DNA of 64,000 nucleotides from assembly GCA_025656675.1 (NCBI GenBank), contig JAHXHN010000002.1:537302-601301 (forward strand), given 5' to 3'. Positions within the stretch are counted from its first letter, which is position 1. Each line of letters starts with the position of its first letter. A program made the position numbers and the translations under genes. Of the stretch, positions 27,108 through 36,324 are shown one piece after another. This DNA comes from Candidatus Thiodiazotropha sp. (ex Codakia rugifera). GTDB taxonomy: Bacteria; Pseudomonadota; Gammaproteobacteria; Chromatiales; Chromatiaceae. Under the pieces are notes generated by a model. It was not told the DNA's origin, did no database searches, and was given only the letters and a program-made list of their open reading frames with translations.

Positions 27108-28421
27108 TTGAATCCAGTCAAAGTTGGTTTGTTGGGACTCGGGACCGTCGGTGGCGGTACCTTGAATGTCTTGGCCCGAAATGCCGATGAAATAGCACGT
27201 AGGGCAGGTCGCGGTATTCAGATTACCCATGCTGCTGCAAAGCAGTACGATCCGAGCACACTGAATGGGCTAGAGTATGTTGATGTCTCGGATGATGCAT
27301 TCTCTGTGGTGGATAATCCCGAACTGGATATCATTATAGAATTGATTGGTGGTTACTCTCCTGCCAGGGAATTGGTCTTGAAAGCGATCGAGAATGGAAA
27401 GCATGTGGTGACTGCCAACAAAGCGCTGATTGCTATGCATGGCGATGAAATTTTCAAGGCAGCGCAAAAGAGGGGAGTCATGGTGGCTTTTGAGGCTGCT
27501 GTAGCTGGAGGAATCCCAATAATCAAGGCAGTTCGAGAGGGATTAGCAGCCAATCGTATTGAGTGGATAGCAGGTATTATCAATGGTACAGGTAATTTCA
27601 TTCTCTCTGAAATGCGTGATAAAGGTCGTGAATTTGCGGATGTCTTAAAAGAGGCTCAAGGATTGGGTTACGCAGAAGCGGATCCTACGTTTGATGTTGA
27701 AGGGATAGATGCTGCCCATAAACTGACCATTCTTGGTTCCATCGCATTCGGTATTCCACTGCAATTTGAAAAAACCTATACAGAAGGGATCACCAAGATC
27801 GAGCCGCAAGATGTAGAGTACGCCGACCAGTTCGGTTATCGCATCAAACATTTGGGTATAACCAGAAAGACAGCATCAGGGATAGAGATGCGTGTCCACC
27901 CAACCATGATCCCCCATCGTCGACTGATTGCCAATGTGGATGGCGTCATGAATGCAGTACTGGTTAAAGGCGATGCAGTCGGACCAACCTTATATTATGG
28001 GGCAGGTGCTGGTTCGGAACCCACTGCATCTGCAGTGTTGGCCGATGTGGTTGATGTGGTACGCACCCTAACCACTGATCCTGAAAACCGAGTGCCTCAT
28101 TTGGCCTTTCAACCTGATGAGTTGGCGGATTTGGTTATTCTTCCGATCGAAGATGTCGAGACAGCCTTTTATTTGCGTATGCAGGTAGTAGACAAACCTG
28201 GGGTAGTTGCCCGAATCGCAAGCATTCTGGCTGACTCAGGGATTAGCATCGAAGCTATCCAGCAAAAAGAGCCGATGGAAGATGAGAGCGCCGTCCCCTT
28301 GGTGATGCTTACCCAAAAAGTTGTCGAAAAGCAGCTAAATGAAGCAATTGCCGCGATTGAGCATCTGGATAGTGTATTTGGACAGGTAATGCGAATACGT
28401 GTTGAACGTCTTGACGGCTGA
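27108..28421 (+). CDS. hom: Homoserine dehydrogenase
   Basis: Homoserine dehydrogenase reduces aspartate semialdehyde to homoserine, the branch point to threonine and methionine. The 437-residue protein has an NAD(P)-binding motif (GLLGLGTVGGG) at the N-terminus, 'GGIPIIKAVREGL' and 'GIINGTGNFIL' of the catalytic domain, and a C-terminal ACT domain ('DKPGVVARIASILADSGISIE') for threonine feedback. The start is TTG at 27108, 32 bases after the aminotransferase stop. It lies upstream of thrC with an 87-base gap. Confidence 0.95.
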   Translation: MNPVKVGLLGLGTVGGGTLNVLARNADEIARRAGRGIQITHAAAKQYDPSTLNGLEYVDVSDDAFSVVDNPELDIIIELIGGYSPARELVLKAIENGKHVVTANKALIAMHGDEIFKAAQKRGVMVAFEAAVAGGIPIIKAVREGLAANRIEWIAGIINGTGNFILSEMRDKGREFADVLKEAQGLGYAEADPTFDVEGIDAAHKLTILGSIAFGIPLQFEKTYTEGITKIEPQDVEYADQFGYRIKHLGITRKTASGIEMRVHPTMIPHRRLIANVDGVMNAVLVKGDAVGPTLYYGAGAGSEPTASAVLADVVDVVRTLTTDPENRVPHLAFQPDELADLVILPIEDVETAFYLRMQVVDKPGVVARIASILADSGISIEAIQQKEPMEDESAVPLVMLTQKVVEKQLNEAIAAIEHLDSVFGQVMRIRVERLDG

Positions 28422-28508
28422 TCAGCCAACAGCCATTGATTTCTTCGGATTACATAAAGTCTGTTCTGTGTCAGGTATGCTGACAATAGTTTATTAGAGG
28501 TTTTAATC

Positions 28509-29657
28509 ATGCCATTCCGACCCCGTTATACTGGATTGATTGACAGGTATCGTGACAGACTTCCTGTACATGACGATACCAGAATCATCAGCCTTGGTGA
28601 GGGCAACACCCCACTTATACGACTGAACAATATACCGAAACAACTTGGCAAAGATGTCGATATCTATGTGAAGTACGAGGGCCTGAATCCAACCGGCTCA
28701 TTCAAGGATCGAGGTATGACCATGGCAGTGACAAAAGCCGTGGAAGAGAACAGTAAAGCGATAATCTGTGCATCAACAGGTAATACCTCTGCAGCCGCAG
28801 CTGCCTATGCTGCCAGGGCAGGTATTACGGCCTTTGTCGTGATACCTGATGGTAAGATCGCAATGGGTAAATTAGCTCAGGCCATGATGTATGGGGCTAT
28901 CACGATCCAAATCAAGGGTAACTTTGATGATGGTATGCAATTGGTAAAAGATGTTGCAGAGCACGCCCCGGTGACGATCGTCAACTCAATCAATCCGTAT
29001 CGATTACAGGGACAGAAGACGGCAGCCTTTGAGATTGTAGAAGAGCTGGGTCATGCACCTGATTATCATTGCTTGCCAGTTGGGAATGCCGGGAATATTA
29101 CAGCACACTGGATTGGTTACTGTGAATATAGCTGCACATCAGGTGAGCATGTGACCGAAGCCTGTGCCTACTGTAATGGCAAGTGTAAATTTGCCGGTGG
29201 TGCAATCACAGGTAAACGACCCAAAATGGTTGGTTATCAGGCTTCAGGTTCGGCACCATTTTTACGTGGAGGACCGGTCAAAGAGCCTGATACCATAGCG
29301 ACAGCTATTCGTATCGGTAATCCACAGTCGTGGAATCAGGCATGGAAAGTTCAGGAAGAATCCGGAGGCTGGTTTGACGAGTGTGAAGATGACGAGATAC
29401 TTGCAGCACAAAAACTCCTAGCGCAATGCGAAGGCATCTTTTGTGAACCTGCATCTGCAACATCGTTGGCAGGCGCAATGAGAGATATTACTTCAGGCAA
29501 GATACCTGAAGGCTCGAGTATTGTTTGTACACTGACAGGCAATGGTCTCAAAGATCCCGATACAGCAATCCAGCAATCGACGTCACCGGTTATGACAATC
29601 AATGCAGAACTCGACGCAGTGAAGCAAGCAATTCTCTCTAATATGTCAGAAGATTGA
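28509..29657 (+). CDS. thrC: Threonine synthase with a cysteine-rich insertion
   Basis: Threonine synthase converts O-phosphohomoserine to threonine with PLP; the cofactor lysine is K66 in 'NPTGSFKDRG', and 'NAGNITAHW' near residue 193 is the phosphate-binding region. At 382 residues it is longer than the usual 350-360. The extra length sits at about 205-233, where most family members have only a short loop: five cysteines (C205, C209, C219, C222, C226) in a CxxxC-x9-CxxCxxxC arrangement. This could bind zinc or an iron-sulfur cluster, but that is inference. It follows hom and probably shares its transcript. Confidence 0.94.
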   Translation: MPFRPRYTGLIDRYRDRLPVHDDTRIISLGEGNTPLIRLNNIPKQLGKDVDIYVKYEGLNPTGSFKDRGMTMAVTKAVEENSKAIICASTGNTSAAAAAYAARAGITAFVVIPDGKIAMGKLAQAMMYGAITIQIKGNFDDGMQLVKDVAEHAPVTIVNSINPYRLQGQKTAAFEIVEELGHAPDYHCLPVGNAGNITAHWIGYCEYSCTSGEHVTEACAYCNGKCKFAGGAITGKRPKMVGYQASGSAPFLRGGPVKEPDTIATAIRIGNPQSWNQAWKVQEESGGWFDECEDDEILAAQKLLAQCEGIFCEPASATSLAGAMRDITSGKIPEGSSIVCTLTGNGLKDPDTAIQQSTSPVMTINAELDAVKQAILSNMSED

Positions 29658-29690
29658 TCTGATATTGCTCACTAGTAGTGTTTATACAGA

Positions 29691-30695
29691 TTGACTCCAG
29701 TAGTGGCTAGCAACAAGAGATTACGTCTACTGATACCGGGTTTATTCTGGGCTGCTGCGACAAAACAATTAAGGGATGAGGGCATTCGGTTGAAAGCCCT
29801 GCAAAATGTCATAGCAAAAGCCGGAAATAATTTATTTCAAGTTGCAGATATTTCGGCAACACTATTCCAGCTATTTACTATTGAACCGGGAGTAAAGCAG
29901 GAGTTACCACTAGGCGCAGTCACACTATACGGTTTGGATTTAGATCCAGAGGAGTTTTGCTGGGCGCTTGCTACACCAGTGTATCTGCTTGCTGATAGGG
30001 ACAGACTGATATTACTAAAACCTGACGAACAGGTAGTAAGCCAGCAGGATGCTGATCAGTTAACCGGTCTTTTCAATAAATATTTTGAAGAAGACAATCT
30101 ATCTCTCATTGCAGTATCCCCAACTGAGTGGTTCATAAAAGTGCCATATTGTCCGGACTTAGCCACATTTCCAATAGAAGCAGTCGTCGGCCACCATATT
30201 GAAGACTATTTACCTACAGGACCAGATGCAAAAAAATGGAGGAAATTTCTCAATGAGATTCAGATGCTCTTCTTCCAGGGTGAGTTAAATCAACAGAAGT
30301 CTATAACTGGGGAAGCGGTTATTAATAGTCTTTGGTTTTCTGGTTTTGGTACGCTTCCAAAGGTAAATACCAGCTTAACTAGTATTTACTCCGATTTACC
30401 TCTGGTAAAAGGGTTGGCAAAGCTATCGGGTATTGATCATTATGATCAGCCAAAACGACTGGATGACCTAGTGGATACTCAGGGCGATGTATTAGTTGTT
30501 ATCAGTGACCTTCTGGACTGTGAACTTAAATCAGATTTTTATGGATGGAAAGATGCACTACTTAGAATTGACGAGGTAATTGAATATTTGCTCAGAAAAA
30601 AATTATCAAAGCATGATATTGAACTGTATGCGTGCGATGGAACAAAATATCGTCTAAAAAACCCAATATTTAGGTTGAGGTTTTGGAATAGATAG
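29691..30695 (+). CDS. Phosphoglycerate-mutase-like conserved protein (COG4255-type)
   Basis: The 334-residue soluble protein begins from TTG at 29691, 33 bases after thrC. It resembles a conserved family often called '2,3-diphosphoglycerate-independent phosphoglycerate mutase-like' and found in gammaproteobacteria next to thrC and recJ, with 'LRLLIPGLFWAA' at its start and 'TLYGLDLDPEEFCWALATPVYL'-type sequence (in two parts) near residue 80. I see no complete metal-site set, so enzyme activity is doubtful. recJ does not follow; the polysaccharide island begins instead. The assignment rests on context and remembered family character. Confidence 0.6.
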   Translation: MTPVVASNKRLRLLIPGLFWAAATKQLRDEGIRLKALQNVIAKAGNNLFQVADISATLFQLFTIEPGVKQELPLGAVTLYGLDLDPEEFCWALATPVYLLADRDRLILLKPDEQVVSQQDADQLTGLFNKYFEEDNLSLIAVSPTEWFIKVPYCPDLATFPIEAVVGHHIEDYLPTGPDAKKWRKFLNEIQMLFFQGELNQQKSITGEAVINSLWFSGFGTLPKVNTSLTSIYSDLPLVKGLAKLSGIDHYDQPKRLDDLVDTQGDVLVVISDLLDCELKSDFYGWKDALLRIDEVIEYLLRKKLSKHDIELYACDGTKYRLKNPIFRLRFWNR

Positions 30696-31834
30696 TAGGA
30701 TTTGTTATTAGGTAGAGAGGGATTTCTTGGTAGCCAAATTATAATGAATCTAGGGGGTGTGTGATTCCACGGCTATATTTCTTGGTAATTGAATAAAACA
30801 ATAGCCAGCACATTTTTCATACTTAAAAAAAACCAATGGAATACACTGAAATTCGTACCACAGGTTGGGGTATTTATTTGGTTGCGATGAGGTTAATAAC
30901 CTCTTCTACTAAGCTTTGGCATCGATTGGAAATATACAGCACAGACTGTTATGCCCAGCAATCTTGGGTTTTTTAAATGACAACTATCATTAAGATGGAG
31001 AACTCCTTCTTGCTTTGGACGTCAAGATTGTTAAACAGCTACTGAAAAAGGACTTTATTCCTAATAGATCTCATAAAATTCAGGCTAACTAACTGATAGT
31101 TATGATATATTTTATATCAGGAGATTGATTGTGGACTTTTATTCTCAATTTCTTTGAGGTTCGAATTGCGCATACTATTGTTAGAAGTAAGCCATAGTTT
31201 TTCATGCTATGAGCGCAACGAATATTTCAATGATCTCCAACTACTTAAAATCCTAGAGAAGTAGGGGAAAAAGCGGTTTGTAGTACTTTTTTGTGAACTT
31301 AATCATATCCAATTGCGAACTGACACATAGAGAAACTACTATGAACTGCCGATAATAATTCTAGATCGAATAAGTCCTGCTCTCTATAGGTTGAGTCTAT
31401 AGGAGCACGCGGTCTGAGTGAGTGCGATGACTAAAGCGAGAGAAAACGTAATTGTTTCAGTGAGATACATGATAGTAGGTCTATGATGCACAGATTGGCT
31501 TTAAAATCATGATGTTGTGAACAATACTCGCGTAATTTCAACGTAGGCATTGATCGTGGAACTTTCATACAGGATATTCATTGACATGATGTGATTACGA
31601 ATCTGTGAGTAATATCGAGGCAATATAACCGATAGCCACTTAATGATTTAAGATATTAGCAAAGGCTAATGCAATATATATCATCAAGCACGGGTTATGT
31701 GTTTACGATTTTATTATGATTACGCCCATCCACAGAACTGTAGTTATTCTATATCGATTCAATGTCCAGTTGATGATTTGTAACTGTACTAAGTAAATTT
31801 TTGATTACAATCTAGGATTGTAGAGGGTAATACC
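30696..31834. other. Long gene-free AT-rich region at the left edge of the polysaccharide island
   Basis: I find no convincing gene in these 1,139 bases. One plus-strand frame near 31105-31264 (50 codons) and a follow-on frame to about 31410 look vaguely protein-like but are broken by stops and have no recognisable match; they could be remains of a dead gene. The last 30 bases carry the palindrome and ribosome site of the beta-helix gene. Confidence 0.6.
31806..31822 (+). promoter_or_regulatory. Perfect inverted repeat next to the ribosome site of the beta-helix gene
   Basis: TACAATC-TAG-GATTGTA is a 17-bp perfect palindrome that ends just before AGAGGG and 12 bases before the ATG at 31835. 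It could be an operator or an mRNA hairpin that limits ribosome access. Confidence 0.55.
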
Positions 31835-33241
31835 ATGAAAAAGCTGTTAATTTTTACATCACTATGTCTTGCCTTCTCAGTCGCACAGGCAAAAACGCTA
31901 TATGTTGATAACAATGGTGGTAATGACAATACCAGCTATGAATCAAATAGCGCCTCGAACCCATGGTCATCTCTGGGTCGTGCAGCCTGGGGTAGTACAT
32001 CACTTTCGAGTACAAATTCAGGCCAGGCCGCACGGGCTGGTGACGTCGTCATCGTAAGGTCAGGTAACTATAATACGAGTTCGGGCACTGGCGAAAGATA
32101 CATACCTGTCTACAATCCGGTCAACTCCGGTACAAGTGGCAATCCGATTGTTTTTCAGGCTGATGGGAATGTGGTTTTAAGCTCCAACACAAACACAATT
32201 GGAGAACCGCTGATAGGTACCTATGGCAGAAGTCATATTGTTTGGGATGGCTTTATTCTCGACGAAAGAAATATTAACACTAAATCGGATACTGGACCTG
32301 TTGTAGTGTGGGATTCAAACAATATTACCATTCAAAACTTAACAGTCAGAGGTATAACATCAAGCTGGAATGACAACCATAATGCAATTCGAATTGAACG
32401 TTCCAGGGATTCACTAATTCGAAATAATACGCTCTACGGTACCCGCAACGCAGGTAGGAATCGTAATGGTTCGTCGATAATGCTCTATTATTCTAATAAT
32501 ATCACTATGGAACATAACGATATCTCTGATTCTAGTGGTGGTATTTTCATAAAGGGCGCGAATGGTGGGCCATTCATTGTACGATACAATTATCTTCACA
32601 ATATCGATGCTGAAGGTATCGCCATCGGCGGAGTTGGTACTGCTTCCGAACAGCATGGAGCCCAGATCTACCAAAATATCATTCGTGACAGTAATGCAGG
32701 CATTACCTTTATTGGTTATGACTCTGTCAGCCCAGCCAATATTGATGTCGTCAATAACACTATTTACAATTGCTCCAATGGCGGTTTGTTTTTCAAACCA
32801 AATACAAATGGCTACAGAGACCTTGTCTTCAAAAACAATATAATTGTCGGCAATTCTCGCGGTATACAGGGTGAGGATATCTCAGACTTAAGCAGTATGA
32901 CGTATTCTAACAATCTGTACCATAATAATGGTTCTACAGCTCGGGTGAATTACAGCAATTACAGTTTTTCCAGTTGGCAGAATAACTTTAATAAAGACAG
33001 ATCAGGTTCAATCAGTGCGGATCCGCTTTTCAGTAGTACTGCCAATAACACATTTACCTTAGCTTCCAATTCTCCAGCAATCAACGCTGGTGTAGATCTA
33101 TTAAATATTCGGGGCCAAGGTACAAGTTCTTCAATTACGCTAGGTGCTCATGTCACAGGCAATGAGATTATTGGGGTTACTAACACCCCGAATGTCCCAC
33201 CTGCCGATGTAGCAGCACCCAGCCCTGCTATATTGTATTAG
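31835..33241 (+). CDS. Secreted right-handed parallel beta-helix protein
   Basis: The 468-residue protein has a clean signal peptide (MKKLLIFTSLCLAFSVAQA) and then a long series of beta-helix coils rich in Asn, Gly and Ser, with repeats of the 'NNITIQNLTVRG' / 'NNITMEHNDI' / 'RYNYLHNI' kind (PbH1, about residues 130-360). Such proteins bind or cleave polysaccharides (pectate-lyase fold), but no active-site residues can be pointed to by eye. The C-terminus has no PEP-CTERM or sortase signal. It lies at the edge of the polysaccharide locus, so it may process or hold the exported polymer. A hairpin follows the stop. Confidence 0.85.
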   Translation: MKKLLIFTSLCLAFSVAQAKTLYVDNNGGNDNTSYESNSASNPWSSLGRAAWGSTSLSSTNSGQAARAGDVVIVRSGNYNTSSGTGERYIPVYNPVNSGTSGNPIVFQADGNVVLSSNTNTIGEPLIGTYGRSHIVWDGFILDERNINTKSDTGPVVVWDSNNITIQNLTVRGITSSWNDNHNAIRIERSRDSLIRNNTLYGTRNAGRNRNGSSIMLYYSNNITMEHNDISDSSGGIFIKGANGGPFIVRYNYLHNIDAEGIAIGGVGTASEQHGAQIYQNIIRDSNAGITFIGYDSVSPANIDVVNNTIYNCSNGGLFFKPNTNGYRDLVFKNNIIVGNSRGIQGEDISDLSSMTYSNNLYHNNGSTARVNYSNYSFSSWQNNFNKDRSGSISADPLFSSTANNTFTLASNSPAINAGVDLLNIRGQGTSSSITLGAHVTGNEIIGVTNTPNVPPADVAAPSPAILY

Positions 33242-33575
33242 TATTATCCAGTGCGAGAGTGATAGAACACCTTGGTTTTCAAGGTGTTCTTCTCTCCCAT
33301 CAATGTTAATATCCAAGGGATTTTTAGCTGTTTATCAGCATTACGGAATGTAAACACCATTACTCTCAATCGTTGGCTGAAAACGTTGCTAATCAGTTCT
33401 ACTTCCCCGCCTTATATGTCCTTTTAAACCTCGCTCGTTTTTGGTCTGATTGAAAAGACAAAGTACTTTTTTTCTTAAGTTTATCGTGACATACTGCGAA
33501 GTTGCCGCATACATATTATCCTTATCCAATTACTCTTGTTTGTATAATAAAATAAATAATTAAACTGGTTTAGGT
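33242..33575. other. Gap between beta-helix gene and first glycosyltransferase
   Basis: This 334-base region has no gene. It contains the hairpin at 33264-33292 and, near its end, a TATAAT at 33543-33548 preceded by TG, a possible -10 element for the polysaccharide operon. No good -35 box is seen at the usual distance. Confidence 0.5.
33264..33292 (+). terminator. Hairpin terminator after the beta-helix gene
   Basis: An 11-bp perfect stem (AGAACACCTTG / CAAGGTGTTCT) with a 5-base loop follows the stop by 22 bases. The sequence after it is T/C-rich, not a pure T run, so it ends transcription or protects the 3' end. Confidence 0.72.
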
Positions 33576-34703
33576 ATGAATAATCGATATCGAATCCTGA
33601 TCACTATCAGTGAACTGATTTACAGTTCACAGGTACGAAACTTATATGACCTTCTATCTTTAATTGACACTGAAAAATTTGATGTTGAAGTTGGTGCGTT
33701 AGCTACGGGTAATGAAGCCCAAGCAGATATCGAAAGGTTAGGCTTTAAAGTATTTCGATTGAGATTACAACCCACACGAGGATTTAACGCTGAAAAATTA
33801 TTGGACTTATTAAAAGGGCCTTTCATTATCAGAAAAAAGAAATACGATTTGGTTCATTCCTTTTTATATCAGTCTCTGTTTTCTGAACCTTTTTTCTTTA
33901 AGCTCTTAACAAATACAAAGTATATATATACGAAATCGAATCTTGAGTGGGATAATCATCCTAAAAACTGGAATAAAAAGTCAGAACTTGCAGATCGGAT
34001 TATAAGTATATCCAATGCAACTGATGATTTGCTAAAAGGAAAAGGTTTTCAAGAAAAGATCGCAAAGATCTATTTAGGGATAGATACCGAACATTTTAAA
34101 TATTCCAAAGGAAAAGGTAATCGTCTGCGGAAGGAAAATAATATTCCGCATGATGCAGTTGTATTTGGATGTGCAGCACAATTCATAGAAATGAAAGAGC
34201 AAATTACACTTTTAAAAGCCTTTGAATTAGTAGCGGCAGAGAATACTAACATCTATCTAGTCTACTGCGGGCCTAATCATAGAGATGATTATTATAAAAA
34301 ATTCCTAGATGAAATCGATAATTCTCAGTATAAGGACCGGATTAGGGAGTTAGGGTCATTAGGAGATATGCCTAGCTTTTACTCTGCGATAAATTGTTTT
34401 GTGCTAGCAAGCCGTTATGAGACGTTTGGTTACGTTTATGTCGAAGCTATGAGCTGTGGCATTCCAGTTATAGCTTGTCGGGCTGCTGGGCCGCTTGAAA
34501 TAGTAATAGATGGAGAAACTGGTTATTTCACGGAAATGTCCAACCCTGTCAGTTTGTCGGAGCAAATGTCAAAATACCTCTTAAATCCGCAACTTTTAAT
34601 TGAGCATGGAAAGTCGAGTAGAAAGAGGGTAATTGAAATATTTTCAAAAGAGACTATGGCCAGAAAAATGATGGATCTTTATGTTGAAACATTAAGTGCG
34701 TAA
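33576..34703 (+). CDS. GT4-family glycosyltransferase
   Basis: The 375-residue protein has the GT-B fold sequence pattern of GT4 retaining glycosyltransferases: an N-terminal acceptor domain, then 'AQFIEMKEQITLLKAF' and 'YETFGYVYVEAMSCGIPVIA' containing the E-x7-E motif that binds the donor sugar nucleotide. It acts on the cytoplasmic side of the membrane in building the repeat unit. It is the first gene of a plus-strand run that continues with the flippase. The exact sugar cannot be inferred. Confidence 0.9.
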   Translation: MNNRYRILITISELIYSSQVRNLYDLLSLIDTEKFDVEVGALATGNEAQADIERLGFKVFRLRLQPTRGFNAEKLLDLLKGPFIIRKKKYDLVHSFLYQSLFSEPFFFKLLTNTKYIYTKSNLEWDNHPKNWNKKSELADRIISISNATDDLLKGKGFQEKIAKIYLGIDTEHFKYSKGKGNRLRKENNIPHDAVVFGCAAQFIEMKEQITLLKAFELVAAENTNIYLVYCGPNHRDDYYKKFLDEIDNSQYKDRIRELGSLGDMPSFYSAINCFVLASRYETFGYVYVEAMSCGIPVIACRAAGPLEIVIDGETGYFTEMSNPVSLSEQMSKYLLNPQLLIEHGKSSRKRVIEIFSKETMARKMMDLYVETLSA

Positions 34704-34744
34704 TGCCTGTAATTTCATAATTAATAACCCATGTTTTGTTATTA

Positions 34745-36298
34745 ATGATCAATAAAAAAACAATATTTACTAATATATTTTCAAACTGGGCAAACCTTGC
34801 CGTCAATATATTAATCTCCTTTTTTTTAGCGCCCTTCATTGTCCATAAATTAGGGAATATCTATTATGGTATATGGGTAATATTAATGCAGTTTACAGGG
34901 TATCTATACCTACTGGATTTTGGTGTCCGGGAATCAATTATTCGATATGTATCTAAGCATAAGTCAAAAAAAAGTGTTGATGAATTAAATGAAATACTGA
35001 GCTCAGGTATGCTGCTCTACAGTGGTATAGGTATTCTATGCCTGCTAATCACTTTTATATTTGCATTATCTTTTCCATATCTTTTTGAAATCAGCAATGT
35101 TTCGATTACAACGATTAGGCTTGTAGTCATCCTATGTGGTTTAACGATTGCTCAATCACTTGTTTTTAATGTCTTTAATGGCGTTTTAATGGGGCTTCAG
35201 AGATATGACATATTTAACAAAATTGGAATTATCTTTGCTTTTGTCAGACTTGGCCTTATTCTCTACTTCCTTAATCAGGGTTATGGAATTGTAGCGCTTG
35301 CATTTATTCAATTGGGAATGGGTCTTATAAATAATATTACAATATTTTTCTATTCAAAAAATTTGTTACAAATTCATGAAATTCCTTTTAAATATACACG
35401 TTCATCGCTTCGAGATAAGTTCCCTACAATAAAAAAATTATATAATTATAGTGTATATGTCCTGATTAATAATCTAGGACAAAAAGCCATATTTTATACT
35501 GACGCACTAGTTATCGGCTTCTTTTTATCAGCGCCTGCTGTAACTTTCTATGCAATTGCGGGAAATTTAATTGAGTATCTTCGTCGCTTAATAATGATGA
35601 GTAACAATGTACTCAATCCAGTTGCTAGCGAACTTGACTCGAAAAAAGACGATGAAAGTATAAACTCTTTAATTATCAATGGGAGTAAACTTTCGATACT
35701 TGTCGCTATTCCAATCTGTATAGTGTTTCTGCTCTTAGGGGATATGTTTATTGCTATATGGATGGGAGAAGAATATGCAGAACATTCATCGATAGTTCTG
35801 TATATATTATCAATAAGTACTCTTTTAGCAATTCCACACACAACAATAAGTAGTATTCTTTATGGAATTAATAAACATAGGATTATTGCTAATTTAAGAA
35901 TATATGAAGCAGTTGTAAACTTAGGCTTAAGTATTATTCTGATTCATTATTATGGTATTGCAGGCGTTGCACTTGGTACAGCCATCCCACAAGCATTTTT
36001 TATGGTAGTTGTATTACCAATAATGACAAGGCGTATTTTAAAGTTTGATTTTAAAAAATATCTTGTTAATGTCTACCTGATGCCGTCAATTGCAAGTATT
36101 CCCTTTTCATTAGCTGTATTTTATATAGCAACCAATTATAAAACAGACTCGATGGCACTCTTTTTTACCTGGATACTACTAATGTTACCAGTATATTTTT
36201 TATCAATATTCGTAGTATGTTTATCAAGCAATGAAAGACAACTGTTTGGGAGGGTGTTGAAGAAAATAATCCCGAGAAAGCAAAATTCAAATAACTAA
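34745..36298 (+). CDS. Polysaccharide repeat-unit flippase, Wzx/MATE-like
   Basis: The protein of about 517 residues has a dozen or more hydrophobic helices, starts with 'FSNWANLAVNILISFFLAPFIV' and shows 'LDFGVRESIIRYVSK', all typical of the polysaccharide biosynthesis/MVF flippase superfamily. Wzx moves the lipid-linked repeat unit to the periplasm. I place the start at the ATG at 34745; the frame opens three codons earlier with TTG. It follows the first glycosyltransferase by about 40 bases. Confidence 0.9.
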   Translation: MINKKTIFTNIFSNWANLAVNILISFFLAPFIVHKLGNIYYGIWVILMQFTGYLYLLDFGVRESIIRYVSKHKSKKSVDELNEILSSGMLLYSGIGILCLLITFIFALSFPYLFEISNVSITTIRLVVILCGLTIAQSLVFNVFNGVLMGLQRYDIFNKIGIIFAFVRLGLILYFLNQGYGIVALAFIQLGMGLINNITIFFYSKNLLQIHEIPFKYTRSSLRDKFPTIKKLYNYSVYVLINNLGQKAIFYTDALVIGFFLSAPAVTFYAIAGNLIEYLRRLIMMSNNVLNPVASELDSKKDDESINSLIINGSKLSILVAIPICIVFLLLGDMFIAIWMGEEYAEHSSIVLYILSISTLLAIPHTTISSILYGINKHRIIANLRIYEAVVNLGLSIILIHYYGIAGVALGTAIPQAFFMVVVLPIMTRRILKFDFKKYLVNVYLMPSIASIPFSLAVFYIATNYKTDSMALFFTWILLMLPVYFLSIFVVCLSSNERQLFGRVLKKIIPRKQNSNN

Positions 36299-36324
36299 CC
36301 AAATAGCAAAACTATATATAAAAA

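Noticed and set aside
31105-31264. Roughly 50-codon frame in the island's left gap
   Set aside because: An open stretch of this length is expected by chance in AT-rich DNA, and no family is recognisable; kept only as a possible gene remnant.
33181-33241. Possible PEP-CTERM or other sorting signal at the end of the beta-helix protein
   Set aside because: The C-terminus has no PEP motif followed by a membrane helix and basic tail.
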